Positions 38,118 through 46,781 of a stretch of 64,000 nt of DNA are shown piece by piece. The translations under genes and the position numbers were made by a program. The notes below the pieces were generated by a model. The model saw only the letters and a list, made by a program, of their open reading frames with translations. It did not search any database and had not been told where the DNA came from. The stretch comes from JAMXLO01 sp963726125 (lineage in GTDB: Bacteria > Pseudomonadota > Alphaproteobacteria > Acetobacterales > Acetobacteraceae): NCBI GenBank assembly GCA_963726125.1, contig CAVSBG010000004.1:62001-126000 (forward strand). Reading direction: 5' to 3'. The number at the start of each line of letters is the position of its first letter. Positions within the stretch are counted from its first letter, which is position 1.

Positions 38118-39275
38118 TTATGACGGCAAATGCGTCAGTTCGAGCCAATCGGAACTCTGCATCTCGTCCAATCGCGAAGCGGTCCGCTCGAACATCCTGG
38201 CATTCTCGCCGCGCTGATAGAGCTGGTCGGGCGTCGCATCGGCGGAAGCGACCAGCTTCACGCGCTGATCGTACAAAGTATCGATCAGCACGATGAACCG
38301 CCGCGCCTTGTCGTAGTTGTCCGGCGACAGGCGCGGGATGCCGTCCAGGATCAGCGTATGAAACTGCGTTGCCAGCGCAAGGTAGTCGCCCGGCCCCAAC
38401 GCTGCCCCACACAACGTCTCGAAATCGAAGCGTGCGACACCGTCGGCTGCCAGCGGCACCACAAACTTCCGCCCCATCACCCAGAGCGCGTCCGGTTTGC
38501 CCTCCGCTCCACCGGTCAGCTCGGCGAACGCGCGGTCCAGTTCGCGATCGGCGCGCGCGTCAGCGGGCACCAGCCAGGTGCGCATCCCGCGCATCCGCTC
38601 GCGCCGAAAGTCGCGGCCGGCATCCATCATCACCACGTCCAGCCGCTGCTTGATGAGAGCGATGAAAGGCAGGAACGCGTCGCGCCCCGGCTGTCCCTTG
38701 AACAGGTCATCCGGCGCCACGTTCGACGTCGCCACCACCACCACGCCGCGCTCGAACAGCGCCTGGAACAGCCGACCCAGGATCATCGCATCGGCGATGT
38801 CGTTCACCTGGAATTCGTCGAAGCACAGCAACGCCGCGTCGGCTGCGATCGAGTCCGCCAGCGGCGGGATCGGATCGTCGATCTCCGGATGCGCGCGCTT
38901 GAACGCGTGAAAGCGTGCGTGGACGTTCTGCATGAAGCGATGGAAATGGATGCGCTGCTTGCGATGCACATCGGCGGCGGCAAAGAACAGGTCCATCAGC
39001 ATGGATTTGCCGCGCCCGACCTCGCCCACAATGTAGAGGCCGTTCAGCCGGATCTCGGTCGCCTCGCCACGGCGGAGCAACCACGAGAGCAGCCCGTTGC
39101 CATTTGCCGGACGTGGGCGCGGATCGTAGCCGAGCAGCGATTGCCACAACCCCTGCAGCCTCTCCGCCACCAACTCCTGAGCCGGGTCGGGCGCCAACTC
39201 GCCGGCCGCCACCATCGCCCGGAAGGCTGGCAGCGGCCCGCGCTGCGCAGGTGTGTCGGCGCCCGGGTGATCCAT
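38118..39275 (-). CDS. zapE: ZapE / AFG1-like ATPase
   Basis: 385 residues from the ATG at 39275. The Walker A motif GEVGRGKS is at 84-91, followed by MLMDLFFAAADVHRKQRIHFHRFM, the Walker B ALLCFDEFQVNDIADAM, VVVATSNVAPDDLF and the family's end block RFIVLIDTLYDQRVKLVASA. This is the bacterial relative of mitochondrial AFG1 (LACE1). In E. coli ZapE binds FtsZ and supports division under stress; in alphaproteobacteria it is often encoded near succinate dehydrogenase or citric-acid-cycle genes. Here it lies about 4 kb from sdh. Divergent from the oxygenase gene at 39345. Confidence 0.9.
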   Translation of the reverse strand: MDHPGADTPAQRGPLPAFRAMVAAGELAPDPAQELVAERLQGLWQSLLGYDPRPRPANGNGLLSWLLRRGEATEIRLNGLYIVGEVGRGKSMLMDLFFAAADVHRKQRIHFHRFMQNVHARFHAFKRAHPEIDDPIPPLADSIAADAALLCFDEFQVNDIADAMILGRLFQALFERGVVVVATSNVAPDDLFKGQPGRDAFLPFIALIKQRLDVVMMDAGRDFRRERMRGMRTWLVPADARADRELDRAFAELTGGAEGKPDALWVMGRKFVVPLAADGVARFDFETLCGAALGPGDYLALATQFHTLILDGIPRLSPDNYDKARRFIVLIDTLYDQRVKLVASADATPDQLYQRGENARMFERTASRLDEMQSSDWLELTHLPS

Positions 39276-39344
39276 GTCGCCGTCGCAAATAGCGTGTCGG
39301 CGGCCGGGGTTCAACGCACCGCAGGTCGTGCTAAGGAAGCGCGC

Positions 39345-39977
39345 ATGATCCAGCTCGACTACGCCGCGTTGCGCGCCACGCCGGTAGCAGGCGCCCCCTT
39401 CCCCCACCTCGTGGTGCCGAACTTCGTGCCGCCCGAGGCACTGCCCGCGCTGCTCGCCGACCTGCCGCCGCTGGGCAAGCGGGGGTCGTTCCCGCTCGAC
39501 GCGCTGTCGCTCGGCCCGAATGCACAGGCGTTGATGGATGAACTGGAAGGTCCGCGCCTACGTGATGCAATTGCCGCGCGGTTCGATCTCGACCTCACCG
39601 ACGCGCCCACCATGGTGACGCTGCGCGGCTGGACCAATGAGCGGGATGGCCATGTCCACACCGACTCGACCGCCAAGCGAGTGACCATTCTGCTGTATCT
39701 GAATCCGGCCACCGACGCCTGGGCGCAGCACGACGGCTGCCTCCGCCTGCTGCGTGGCCCCGACGATGTGGAGAACTACGCGGTGGAAGTGCCACCGGTG
39801 AATGGCACACTGCTGGTGTTTCCGAATGCGCCAAACGCCTGGCATGGCCATAAGCGGTTCACTGGGCAGCGCTACTCGGTGCAGCTCAATTATATGACCA
39901 CCGACGCCAAGGCGCGCAGCGAACTCCGACGCCACCGCATCTCCGCGTTCATGAAGCGGCTGACCCGCGCCGCCTGA
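39345..39977 (+). CDS. 2-oxoglutarate/Fe(II)-dependent oxygenase family protein
   Basis: 210 residues from the ATG at 39345. The double-stranded beta-helix core shows the iron triad: His105 and Asp107 in HVHTDS, then a distal His (167 or 169) in AWHGHKRF, with Arg176 in GQRYSVQLNYM for 2-oxoglutarate. The WTNERDGHVH and GCLRLLRGPDDVENYAVEVPP blocks resemble prolyl-hydroxylase-like proteins in this superfamily. Substrate unknown; it could be a protein or a small metabolite. No signal peptide. Divergent from zapE across about 70 bp. Confidence 0.8.
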   Translation: MIQLDYAALRATPVAGAPFPHLVVPNFVPPEALPALLADLPPLGKRGSFPLDALSLGPNAQALMDELEGPRLRDAIAARFDLDLTDAPTMVTLRGWTNERDGHVHTDSTAKRVTILLYLNPATDAWAQHDGCLRLLRGPDDVENYAVEVPPVNGTLLVFPNAPNAWHGHKRFTGQRYSVQLNYMTTDAKARSELRRHRISAFMKRLTRAA

Positions 39978-40074
39978 CGCTTTCTGCGCCAGCCTTACGA
40001 AAGCTTCATCCGGCGGGAAATGCTGCGGCAAGCCGGCGTGCAGAACAATCCAAGCGCTCGCGACGGAGGGATGC

Positions 40075-40656
40075 ATGATCGGAACACGAAGCGTTTTGCT
40101 TGCCACCAGCCTGTTGCTCGCAGCGCCTGCCATGGCCGCGCAGCCTGAGGGCGGCCGCTATGTCTACGTTCCCCCCGGCGCCACCATCGTCCTGTTGCCG
40201 GCGGCGGCACCCACGGTCCCGGTGGATTTCCCGGTCGCCCGAATGGTCGCTCAGCAGCAGGCCATGATGCAGCAGATGATGGCCAACATGGACGCGCTGA
40301 TGGCAACGCCGATGCCGGACCCGGAGCAGATGATCCGCTCGGTGATGGACGGCATGCCGCAAACTCTGGCGGGATCTGGCGTGGTGCTGACCCAGATGAC
40401 CAGCGGCGCTGGCACGTGCAGCGAAACGATCGTGTATGGCCCACAGGGGGTCGATGGCTTGCCCCAGGTGAAGCTGACTCGGACTGGCAACGCCTGCGGA
40501 GCGGTCACCTCGAACGGACCCATTGGCGTGACGCAGACCGCACCGGCGCCGCAGACGGTTCCGCCGGCAACCGCAACCTCGCCAGAGAACCGCCTGTGGC
40601 ACGTCAGTTATCCGGCGCGGCCAGTGGCGATACACACCGCATCGCCGCGGACGTGA
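40075..40656 (+). CDS. Secreted Met/Gln-rich protein of unknown function
   Basis: 193 residues with a clear signal peptide (about 1-22, ending PAMAA). After a short Pro/Ala-rich part comes a Met/Gln-rich helix (about 62-100: QQQAMMQQMMANMDALMATP, DPEQMIRSVMDGMP), a region with two cysteines (GTCSETIVY and GNACGAV) that could form one disulfide, and a Pro/Thr-rich tail. Not assigned to a family. The methionine clusters recall periplasmic copper-binding proteins, but no other metal gene is nearby, so this is only a suggestion. Confidence 0.62.
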   Translation: MIGTRSVLLATSLLLAAPAMAAQPEGGRYVYVPPGATIVLLPAAAPTVPVDFPVARMVAQQQAMMQQMMANMDALMATPMPDPEQMIRSVMDGMPQTLAGSGVVLTQMTSGAGTCSETIVYGPQGVDGLPQVKLTRTGNACGAVTSNGPIGVTQTAPAPQTVPPATATSPENRLWHVSYPARPVAIHTASPRT

Positions 40657-40794
40657 CCGAGTTGCCCCGGCGGTAATCTCGCACCTGGGCTGATTTATCG
40701 CTTTCCAACTGCTACGCCTCGCGAGCCGCCGCGTGCGATGTGGTAGGATGGTATGGACCGTGCACTGAACTGCTCGGTGCGGTTGGCGACGAAG

Positions 40795-43080
40795 TCACCC
40801 GAGCGCCGGTTGATCGCATAGCGGCGCTGCCCGCGTCGGTTGGCGCCGCTGTTGTTGTGATGGCCGCACGTTGACTCGTTCGGGGCCATTGATGCGCCGA
40901 CGTACCGCATCGAGTGTTGCGCCTGTGACGACCAGCGGCGCGCATCCGGCTGCTTCCCACATGCGGGTGGCGAAATCAGGGAGCAGCGTCGACTGCTTTG
41001 CCCCATTGGAGAATTTGCTGCGGTCGCCAGTTTCGAGATAACTCTCCGTCGGCAGGTCTTCGGCCAGCAATACGGAGTGTTCCTGCAATTCGATGTGGAA
41101 ATACGTCACCTTGTCCATCGGTATCTGCTCGATACTGCCGTCATTGATCAGGTACTTCACGGGGATCAGCGCGCCGTCCACGAAAACGGCGTGATCGGGC
41201 GACAGAAACAGGTCGCGACACGGTACCTCGCCACCAAATGTCCCCGCACGAATGCGCACCGGCCACACCAGATGCGGGCTTGGATGGTGCCTGCAATCGA
41301 CCGAGCGATGGCCGATCCAAACGATGGCTTTCGGCACCAATCGGCCGTCAGGCGACAGGACAAGCACTGGTTGGCCGATGCAAAGCTCCTCGACCGGCAC
41401 AGTGCCGCCAGCGACGCGGATGCGCGTACCGGCCCTGAAGCATACGACGCTGATGTCCGCCCCTGCCGCAGAATTGTGGACAATGAAGTCGCCGGTCGTG
41501 AAATCACCCGGCAGGTCGAGCATGACAGGGCCACCAGCCGAAGCGAGTGTCAAAACGCCGCCAACATAGCTCGAACCGGTGGCAGTGATGCTGGTAAGTT
41601 CAATTGTGTCACCCACAGTAAAGCCGTCGATCGTCTCGCCGGTGGCAAGACCTGCGGTATTACCGCCAATGAACCACGGGGCGCCCGGGTCGATTGTGAC
41701 TGCCTGAAAACCACTGATGGTGTCCCCCAGGCTCATGATGGTTCCAGCACCAGTGCCGGAGGTCAGTTCGAGGACGTTGCTGTAAGCGGCGTTCGCGACG
41801 ACAGCACCAGACAAGACAGCAGCGTTGCCGAGGATGAGACGCGACGCGCCATCGCCGAAATCCACCGCATCGGCATTGATATGGGTGTAGGGGTTCGCAC
41901 CGCCGGAGATAAGCCCGTCATTGGTCAACGTCCCGCCATTCTGGAAGCTGACACCGCCGCCGCCTGCCCGATGACCGACGTCACCGCCGGTGATTGTACC
42001 ATCATTGATCAGGCTGCCGGCTGAAAGATCGACACCAATGCCCCCTGGCCCCGCCGCCGCAACGTCAGTGGCGCCCGCGATTGTTCCATGGTTCGTGAGC
42101 ACACCCCCAGAGATCGTGACGCCAGCGCCCCCGGGACCTACATAGGTCCTGCCGCCAGCCCCTCGGCCGCCGCTGATCATGTCGTAGTTGATCAGACTGC
42201 CGGCAGCCAGCGCGACACCAGCACCGCCACGAGGGCCTTCGTGAGCAATATTGCCGCCGGCGTTGCCACCGTTGATCGTACCGTGGTTCACGACGTTGCC
42301 GCCGGAGATTACGATGCCGTCGGCACCTGCGGCATAGCTGGTGGATTGGGGGGTGTTCCAGCCGCTGATCGTGCCTGTGTTGGTCAGGGTGCCAGCGTAG
42401 ACGGCAGCACCGACCCCACCGCCGAGATTTTGATAAAAAACTCCAGCGCTCCCATGACCGGGCTCGCCTCCAATAATAACCGCCTGGTTGCTCAGACTCC
42501 CACCATCGAGAATCAGGCCGATGCCGCCGGCACCGCCAAATCCGCCTGACCCGCCAATGCCGCCCCTGATTGTGCCGCCGTTGATCAGGATGCCACTCGC
42601 AAGAACGGCTCCCGTTCCACCCGTCCCAGCCGTCCCTGTGTTAACAGTGACATAATTGACTTCGCTGAAGCCTCCATCGCCGCCCGCGATCTTCCCGCTG
42701 TTGATGACCAGCGACGCAGCGAGATCGATCCCGTAGCCGCCATGGCCACCATTCCCTCCACCGCCTCCGGCACCTCCACCTGTTCCGCCAGTGACCGTGC
42801 CATCGTTGATCAGGCTGCCGGCACTGAGACCAACGCCACCACTACCAGCGCCGCCATCCCCAACTGCTTCGCCCTGCGTGCCGACGCCGCCAGAGATCCC
42901 CCCCTGGTTCAGGACATAGCCCGCGGTAATGCTGGCGGAGAGTCCGCTCACACCATGGCTGGACGGAGCGATGTAGCCGGTCGGCGTGATCGTCAGCGGG
43001 CTGAGATAAATTCCGGGCGCCGCCGTGCTGCCAAGCGTTACACCGATCGTTAGCTTCGAGCCAATGGTACTACCGGCCAT
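40795..43080 (-). CDS. Hint-domain protein with Gly/Asn-rich beta repeats
   Basis: 761 residues from the ATG at 43080. Residues 1 to about 470 are some 18-20 irregular repeats around the motif L-x-N-x-G-x-I-x-G-G (SLINDGTVTGG, VLTNHGTIAGA), as in autotransporter-like beta-helices. From residue 546 a Hint_2-type domain follows: CFRAGTRIRVAGG with Cys547, VEELCIGQPVLVLSPDG, LSPDHAVFVDG, VTYFHIELQEHSVLLAE and ESYLETGDRSKF. Such proteins are abundant in Acetobacteraceae. Hint domains cleave themselves or join partners, so the surface-repeat part may be released or attached. No classical signal peptide or translocator barrel is present. The last 30 residues are Gln/Arg-rich. Confidence 0.88.
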   Translation of the reverse strand: MAGSTIGSKLTIGVTLGSTAAPGIYLSPLTITPTGYIAPSSHGVSGLSASITAGYVLNQGGISGGVGTQGEAVGDGGAGSGGVGLSAGSLINDGTVTGGTGGGAGGGGGNGGHGGYGIDLAASLVINSGKIAGGDGGFSEVNYVTVNTGTAGTGGTGAVLASGILINGGTIRGGIGGSGGFGGAGGIGLILDGGSLSNQAVIIGGEPGHGSAGVFYQNLGGGVGAAVYAGTLTNTGTISGWNTPQSTSYAAGADGIVISGGNVVNHGTINGGNAGGNIAHEGPRGGAGVALAAGSLINYDMISGGRGAGGRTYVGPGGAGVTISGGVLTNHGTIAGATDVAAAGPGGIGVDLSAGSLINDGTITGGDVGHRAGGGGVSFQNGGTLTNDGLISGGANPYTHINADAVDFGDGASRLILGNAAVLSGAVVANAAYSNVLELTSGTGAGTIMSLGDTISGFQAVTIDPGAPWFIGGNTAGLATGETIDGFTVGDTIELTSITATGSSYVGGVLTLASAGGPVMLDLPGDFTTGDFIVHNSAAGADISVVCFRAGTRIRVAGGTVPVEELCIGQPVLVLSPDGRLVPKAIVWIGHRSVDCRHHPSPHLVWPVRIRAGTFGGEVPCRDLFLSPDHAVFVDGALIPVKYLINDGSIEQIPMDKVTYFHIELQEHSVLLAEDLPTESYLETGDRSKFSNGAKQSTLLPDFATRMWEAAGCAPLVVTGATLDAVRRRINGPERVNVRPSQQQRRQPTRAAPLCDQPALG

Positions 43081-43230
43081 GCTGACCTCCACCAGCCTGG
43101 ACCAGAATACGCTTCAGGCACGAAGGACCGTGCGCCATGACAGAGCGCCAGGCAATATTTGCCTGTTTTGCCGGCAATTATTGTGACGATCTTGTGGCAA
43201 CCCTGAATCGGGGTCGCAGCCAGCCGTATT

Positions 43231-44014
43231 TTACACCTGCCGCTCGACGATCAACTGCTTGATGGCGCCGATCGCCTTCGCCGGGTTCAACCCCTTCGGG
43301 CATGTTTCCGTGCAGTTCATGATCGTGTGGCAGCGATACAGCTTGAACGGATCCTCCAGCGCATCCAGCCGTTCGCCGGTATGTTCGTCGCGCGAATTCA
43401 GCGATCCAGCGATACGCCTGCAGCAGCACGGCAGGGCCCAGGTAGCGGTCGCCGTTCCACCAGTAGCTCGGGCACGCGGTGGAGCAGCAGAAGCACAGGA
43501 TGCACTCCCAGAGCCCGTCGAGCTTGGCGCGTTCCTCGTGGCTTTGCAGCCGCTCGCCATCGGGTGGCGCGGGACTGTCCGCCTGTAGCCATGGCTGGAT
43601 GCTCTGCAACTGCGCGTAGACCTGCGACAGGTCCGGCACCAGATCCTTCACCACCGGCATGTGCGGCAACGGCGCAATCCGCACCGCGCCCTTCATCTCT
43701 TCGATCGGCTTCAGGCACGCAAGCGTGTTGCCGCCGTCGATGTTCATGGCACACGAGCCGCAGATGCCCTCGCGGCAGGAGCGGCGGAACGTCAGCGTCG
43801 GATCGATCTCGTTCTTGATCTTGATCAGCGCGTCCAGCACCATCGGGCCGCATGCATCCAGATCAACCTCGTAGGTGTCGGTGCGCGGGTTCTGCCCGTC
43901 ATCAGGGCTCCAGCGATAGATGCGGAACTCGCGCACGCGCTTCGCACCGGCGGGCGCCTTCCAGATCTTGCCACGACCGATGCGGCTGTTGGCGGGGAGA
44001 GAGAAGTTCGCCAT
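43231..44014 (-). CDS. sdhB: Succinate dehydrogenase iron-sulfur subunit, one frameshift
   Basis: Starts at 44014 (MANFSLPANSRIG). The 2Fe-2S block is CREGICGSC with a downstream C in NTLACLKP, and the cysteine clusters CILCFCCSTACPSYWWN and CHTIMNCTETCPKGLNP hold the 4Fe-4S and 3Fe-4S centres. Between them, at about 43400, the frame shifts by one extra base (GAATTCG should read GAATCG), and the protein continues SRDEHTGERLDALEDPFKLYRC to the TAA at 43231. Corrected length about 260 residues. Core respiratory enzyme, so the break is most likely a sequence error. Separated from sdhA by a 473-bp inverted-repeat element. Confidence 0.93.
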
Positions 44015-44057
44015 GGGGTTCGTTACCCTCGATCGGTGCGTTTATGTTTCATAAGCA

Positions 44058-44099
44058 TTTAACACGGAGGACGTGTGAGGGCCACTGCGGGCCACGGAG
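44058..44099 (+). repeat. Left 42-bp inverted repeat of the GxxExxY element
   Basis: Begins TTTAACACGGAGGACG and ends GCGGGCCACGGAG. The motif CACGGAG occurs twice inside it. It pairs with 44489-44530 on the other strand with only two mismatches (44074 and 44076). In the sdh transcript the two repeats could fold into a long stem enclosing the antisense GxxExxY sequence. Confidence 0.9.
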
Positions 44100-44107
44100 A
44101 TACAGCC

Positions 44108-44482
44108 ATGCTTCTCGAGGAAGCTCTGACGAAACGCATTATCGCTCTTGCCATCGAGGTTCATAGAAACATTGGCCGAGGCCTGCTGGAATCGGTCTAC
44201 GAGGAGTGTCTCTGCTACGAGTTCCATCAAGCCAACCTGCCGTTCGAACTGCAGGTCGCCATCCCCGTCACCTACAAAGGCAAAGCCATTGCTGAAGGCT
44301 TCCGAGCCGACATCGTCGTGGGCCGCAAGGTCATTCTCGAGATCAAGGCGATCGCCACCATCATCCCCGCACACGAAGCCCAACTGCAAACCTACCTGCG
44401 AATGAGCGGAATCCCTATCGGCTTCATCTTCAACTTCAACACCGCACGTCTGACTGACGGCCTCCGCCGCTTCGTGGTTTAG
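44108..44482 (+). CDS. GxxExxY protein, PD-(D/E)XK nuclease-like
   Basis: 124 residues from the ATG at 44108; a GTG at 44075 inside the left repeat is in frame but less likely. The name-giving motif is GLLESVY at 25-31. A PD-(D/E)XK-like core follows: Asp68 in GFRADIV, then Glu78-x-Lys80 in ILEIKA, with AQLQTYL downstream, matching the GxxExxY (PDDEXK_3) family. These small proteins occur as scattered single genes, with unproven nuclease function. The gene is nearly the whole content of the inverted-repeat element and runs against the sdh operon. Confidence 0.88.
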   Translation: MLLEEALTKRIIALAIEVHRNIGRGLLESVYEECLCYEFHQANLPFELQVAIPVTYKGKAIAEGFRADIVVGRKVILEIKAIATIIPAHEAQLQTYLRMSGIPIGFIFNFNTARLTDGLRRFVV

Positions 44483-44488
44483 CAGGGC

Positions 44489-44530
44489 CTCCGTGGCCCG
44501 CAGTGGCCCTCGCCCGTCCTCCGTGTTAAA
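44489..44530 (-). repeat. Right 42-bp inverted repeat of the GxxExxY element
   Basis: Reverse complement of the left repeat with two differences. It begins 7 bp after the stop codon of the GxxExxY gene and ends 20 bp before the sdhA stop. The tight spacing on both sides shows that the repeats are part of the unit rather than chance palindromes. Confidence 0.9.
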
Positions 44531-44550
44531 ATCCTTTCGCGCCCGAACCA

Positions 44551-46362
44551 CTAGTAAACCCGCGCCTTCGGCGGGAAAGATGACACCTCGTTGGTCAGCG
44601 TCTGCAACTTGACCGGCCGATAATCGAGACGCACCGCGCCGTTCTCGTCACACCAGGCAAGCGTGTGCTTCATCCAGTTCGCATCATCACGGTCGGGATA
44701 ATCATCGTGCGCATGGGCTCCGCGACTCTCGTGCCGCGCCTCCGCGCCGACCATCGTGGTCATCGCATTGCCCATCAGGTTCTGTAGTTCCAGCGCCTCC
44801 ATCAGATCGCTGTTCCACACCAGGCTGCGATCGGACACCGACATGTCGGACAGCCCGCGCCAGACGCGCTGCATTTCGCTGACACCCTCAGTCAGCGTCT
44901 TGCTGTTGCGAAACACCGCGGCATGGGTCTGCATCGTCTTCTGCATGTCGGCCCGCAGGTCGGCGACGCGCGTGCCGCCCTTGGCATGACGCACGCGATC
45001 GAACCGGTCGAGCGACTGCTCGCCCGCCTTCGGCGGCAGCGGCGGCTGGCTGGCGTCCGCCTTGATCAGTTCAGCAGCGCGCAACGCCGCGGCACGGCCA
45101 AACACCACGATGTCCAGCAGCGAGTTGCAGCCCAGCCGATTGGCGCCGTGCACCGAGACGCACGCGCCCTCGCCCACCGCCATCACCCCAGGCGCGACCG
45201 CATCCGGATTGTCCCGGGTCGGCCGCAGCACCTCGCCATGATGGTTGGTCGGCACGCCGCCCATGTTGTAGTGCACCGTCGGCAGCACCGGTATCGGGTT
45301 CTTTGTCACATCGACCCCGGCGAAGATGCGCGAGGTCTCGGAAATCCCTGGCAGCCGCTCGTGCAGCAGATCGGCGCCAAGGTGCTCCAGGTGTAGCATG
45401 ATATGGTCCTTGTTCGGACCACACCCCCGCCCCTCGTTGATCTCGATCGTCATCGAGCGCGACACCACATCGCGCGAGGCCAGGTCCTTCGCCGTCGGCG
45501 CATAGCGCTCCATGAAGCGCTCGCCCTGCGAGTTGGTCAGGTAGCCGCCCTCGCCGCGCGCGCCCTCGGTGATCAGGCATCCCGCAGGGAAAATCCCCGT
45601 GGGATGGAACTGCACGAACTCCATGTCCTGGCACGGCAGACCGGCGCGCAGCACCATGCCGTTGCCATCGCCAGTGCAGATATGCGCCGAGGTGCACGAG
45701 AGATAGGTGCGGCCATACCCGCCCGTCGCCAGCACCACGAGCTGGGCGCGGAAACGATGGATGCTGCCATCCTCCAGGCACCAGGCGGTGACGCCGCGGC
45801 ATACGCCCTCGTCGTCCATGATCAGGTCGAGCGCGAAGTATTCAACGAAGAACTCGGCGTTGTGCTTCAGGCTCTGCTGATACAGCGTGTGCAGGATCGC
45901 ATGTCCGGTGCGGTCGGCGGCGGCGCACGCGCGGCGGGCCGGCGTCTTGCCGTAGTCCGTCATGTGGCCGCCGAACGGGCGCTGGTAGATCTTGCCTTCC
46001 TCCGTGCGGCTGAACGGCACGCCGAAATGTTCCAGCTCGTAAACCGCTTGCACCGCCTCGCGGCACATGTATTCGATCGCGTCCTGGTCGCCGAGCCAGT
46101 CCGACCCCTTCACGGTGTCGTACATGTGCCAGCGCCAGTCGTCCTCATCCATGTTGCCCAGCGACGCTGCAACGCCGCCCTGCGCCGCAACCGTATGACT
46201 GCGCGTCGGGAACACCTTGGTGATGCAGGCGGTCTTCAGTCCCGCCGCGCCCATACCGAAAGTGGCGCGCAAACCGGAGCCGCCGGCGCCCACAACGACC
46301 ACGTCATAGGTGTGATCGATGATGTTGTAGGCGCGCGACGAAGGCAGCGTAATCGCGTTCAT
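44551..46362 (-). CDS. sdhA: Succinate dehydrogenase flavoprotein subunit
   Basis: 603 residues. FAD-binding start YDVVVVGAGGSGLRATFGM, the covalent-FAD histidine in TRSHTVAAQGGV, the active-site blocks GHMTDYGKTPARRACAAADRTGHAILHTLYQ and FVQFHPTGIFPAGCLITEGARGEGGYL, and HYNMGGVPTNHHGEV. Oxidises succinate to fumarate on the cytoplasmic face of complex II and passes electrons to SdhB. Intact. It follows sdhD by 15 bp; the order is sdhC-sdhD-sdhA-[element]-sdhB on the minus strand. Confidence 0.97.
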   Translation of the reverse strand: MNAITLPSSRAYNIIDHTYDVVVVGAGGSGLRATFGMGAAGLKTACITKVFPTRSHTVAAQGGVAASLGNMDEDDWRWHMYDTVKGSDWLGDQDAIEYMCREAVQAVYELEHFGVPFSRTEEGKIYQRPFGGHMTDYGKTPARRACAAADRTGHAILHTLYQQSLKHNAEFFVEYFALDLIMDDEGVCRGVTAWCLEDGSIHRFRAQLVVLATGGYGRTYLSCTSAHICTGDGNGMVLRAGLPCQDMEFVQFHPTGIFPAGCLITEGARGEGGYLTNSQGERFMERYAPTAKDLASRDVVSRSMTIEINEGRGCGPNKDHIMLHLEHLGADLLHERLPGISETSRIFAGVDVTKNPIPVLPTVHYNMGGVPTNHHGEVLRPTRDNPDAVAPGVMAVGEGACVSVHGANRLGCNSLLDIVVFGRAAALRAAELIKADASQPPLPPKAGEQSLDRFDRVRHAKGGTRVADLRADMQKTMQTHAAVFRNSKTLTEGVSEMQRVWRGLSDMSVSDRSLVWNSDLMEALELQNLMGNAMTTMVGAEARHESRGAHAHDDYPDRDDANWMKHTLAWCDENGAVRLDYRPVKLQTLTNEVSSFPPKARVY

Positions 46363-46377
46363 CGTTGTCCTTTCCGC

Positions 46378-46773
46378 CTAGAGGCCCAGCCGCAGCACCG
46401 AGATGATGCAGGCCAGCGCCAACAGCAGCGATAATCCCTTCACCAGCAGGATCGAGCCGATACGCAGCCGGTCATCGTGCACGTAATCCTCGATGACCAC
46501 CTGGAGCCCGGCCTGCAGGTGGTGGAAGGTGGCGATCACCAGCGCGATCATCAACACGATTGGAAGCGGACCAGACATCCAGAAAACGACATCGTCGCGC
46601 GACGCGCCGAGCATGCGGATCATGGCGCACAGAAACCAAAGCGTCAGTGGCACCAGCGCCAGCGCTGTCAGCCGCTGCATCCACCAGTGCGTCGCACCCG
46701 CCCTCGCGGACCCCAGCCCGCGCGCCCGGCCGAGCGGCGAACGCATGATGTCGATGTGTGGAACTTTTGCCAT
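46378..46773 (-). CDS. sdhD: Succinate dehydrogenase membrane anchor subunit
   Basis: 131 residues from the ATG at 46773. A short N-terminus with MRSPLGRARGLGSARAGATHWWMQRLTALAL precedes three membrane helices; the RLTALALVPL block and the FHHLQAGLQVVIEDYVHDDR loop with haem/quinone-side histidines are typical of alphaproteobacterial SdhD. Anchors SdhAB to the inner membrane and helps form the ubiquinone site. It starts 8 bp after the end of sdhC. Confidence 0.93.
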   Translation of the reverse strand: MAKVPHIDIMRSPLGRARGLGSARAGATHWWMQRLTALALVPLTLWFLCAMIRMLGASRDDVVFWMSGPLPIVLMIALVIATFHHLQAGLQVVIEDYVHDDRLRIGSILLVKGLSLLLALACIISVLRLGL

Positions 46774-46781
46774 GACGACCC

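Larger units (their letters stand above)
44058..44530. mobile_element. Inverted-repeat-bounded GxxExxY element inside the sdh operon
   Basis: 473 bp delimited by 42-bp inverted repeats that match at 40 of 42 positions by direct comparison. They enclose one small gene (GxxExxY protein) on the strand opposite to sdh. The element lies between sdhA and sdhB, normally adjacent and closely spaced. No transposase is encoded, and no obvious target-site duplication is visible at its edges (flanks ATAAGCA and ATCCTTT). It could be a non-autonomous mobile unit, or one moved by its own nuclease-like product. The mobile nature is inferred from structure and position, not shown. Confidence 0.65.

Noticed and set aside
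41700..43000. Regularly repeated DNA in the Hint gene, considered as a CRISPR or tandem repeat array
   Set aside because: Repeats are imperfect, in frame and encode the L-x-N-x-G-x-I motif; there are no unique spacers of constant length.
44058..44099. Left inverted repeat as a simple transcription terminator for sdhA
   Set aside because: The repeats are 390 bp apart, 42 bp long and enclose a gene, and no T run follows; terminators are far smaller.
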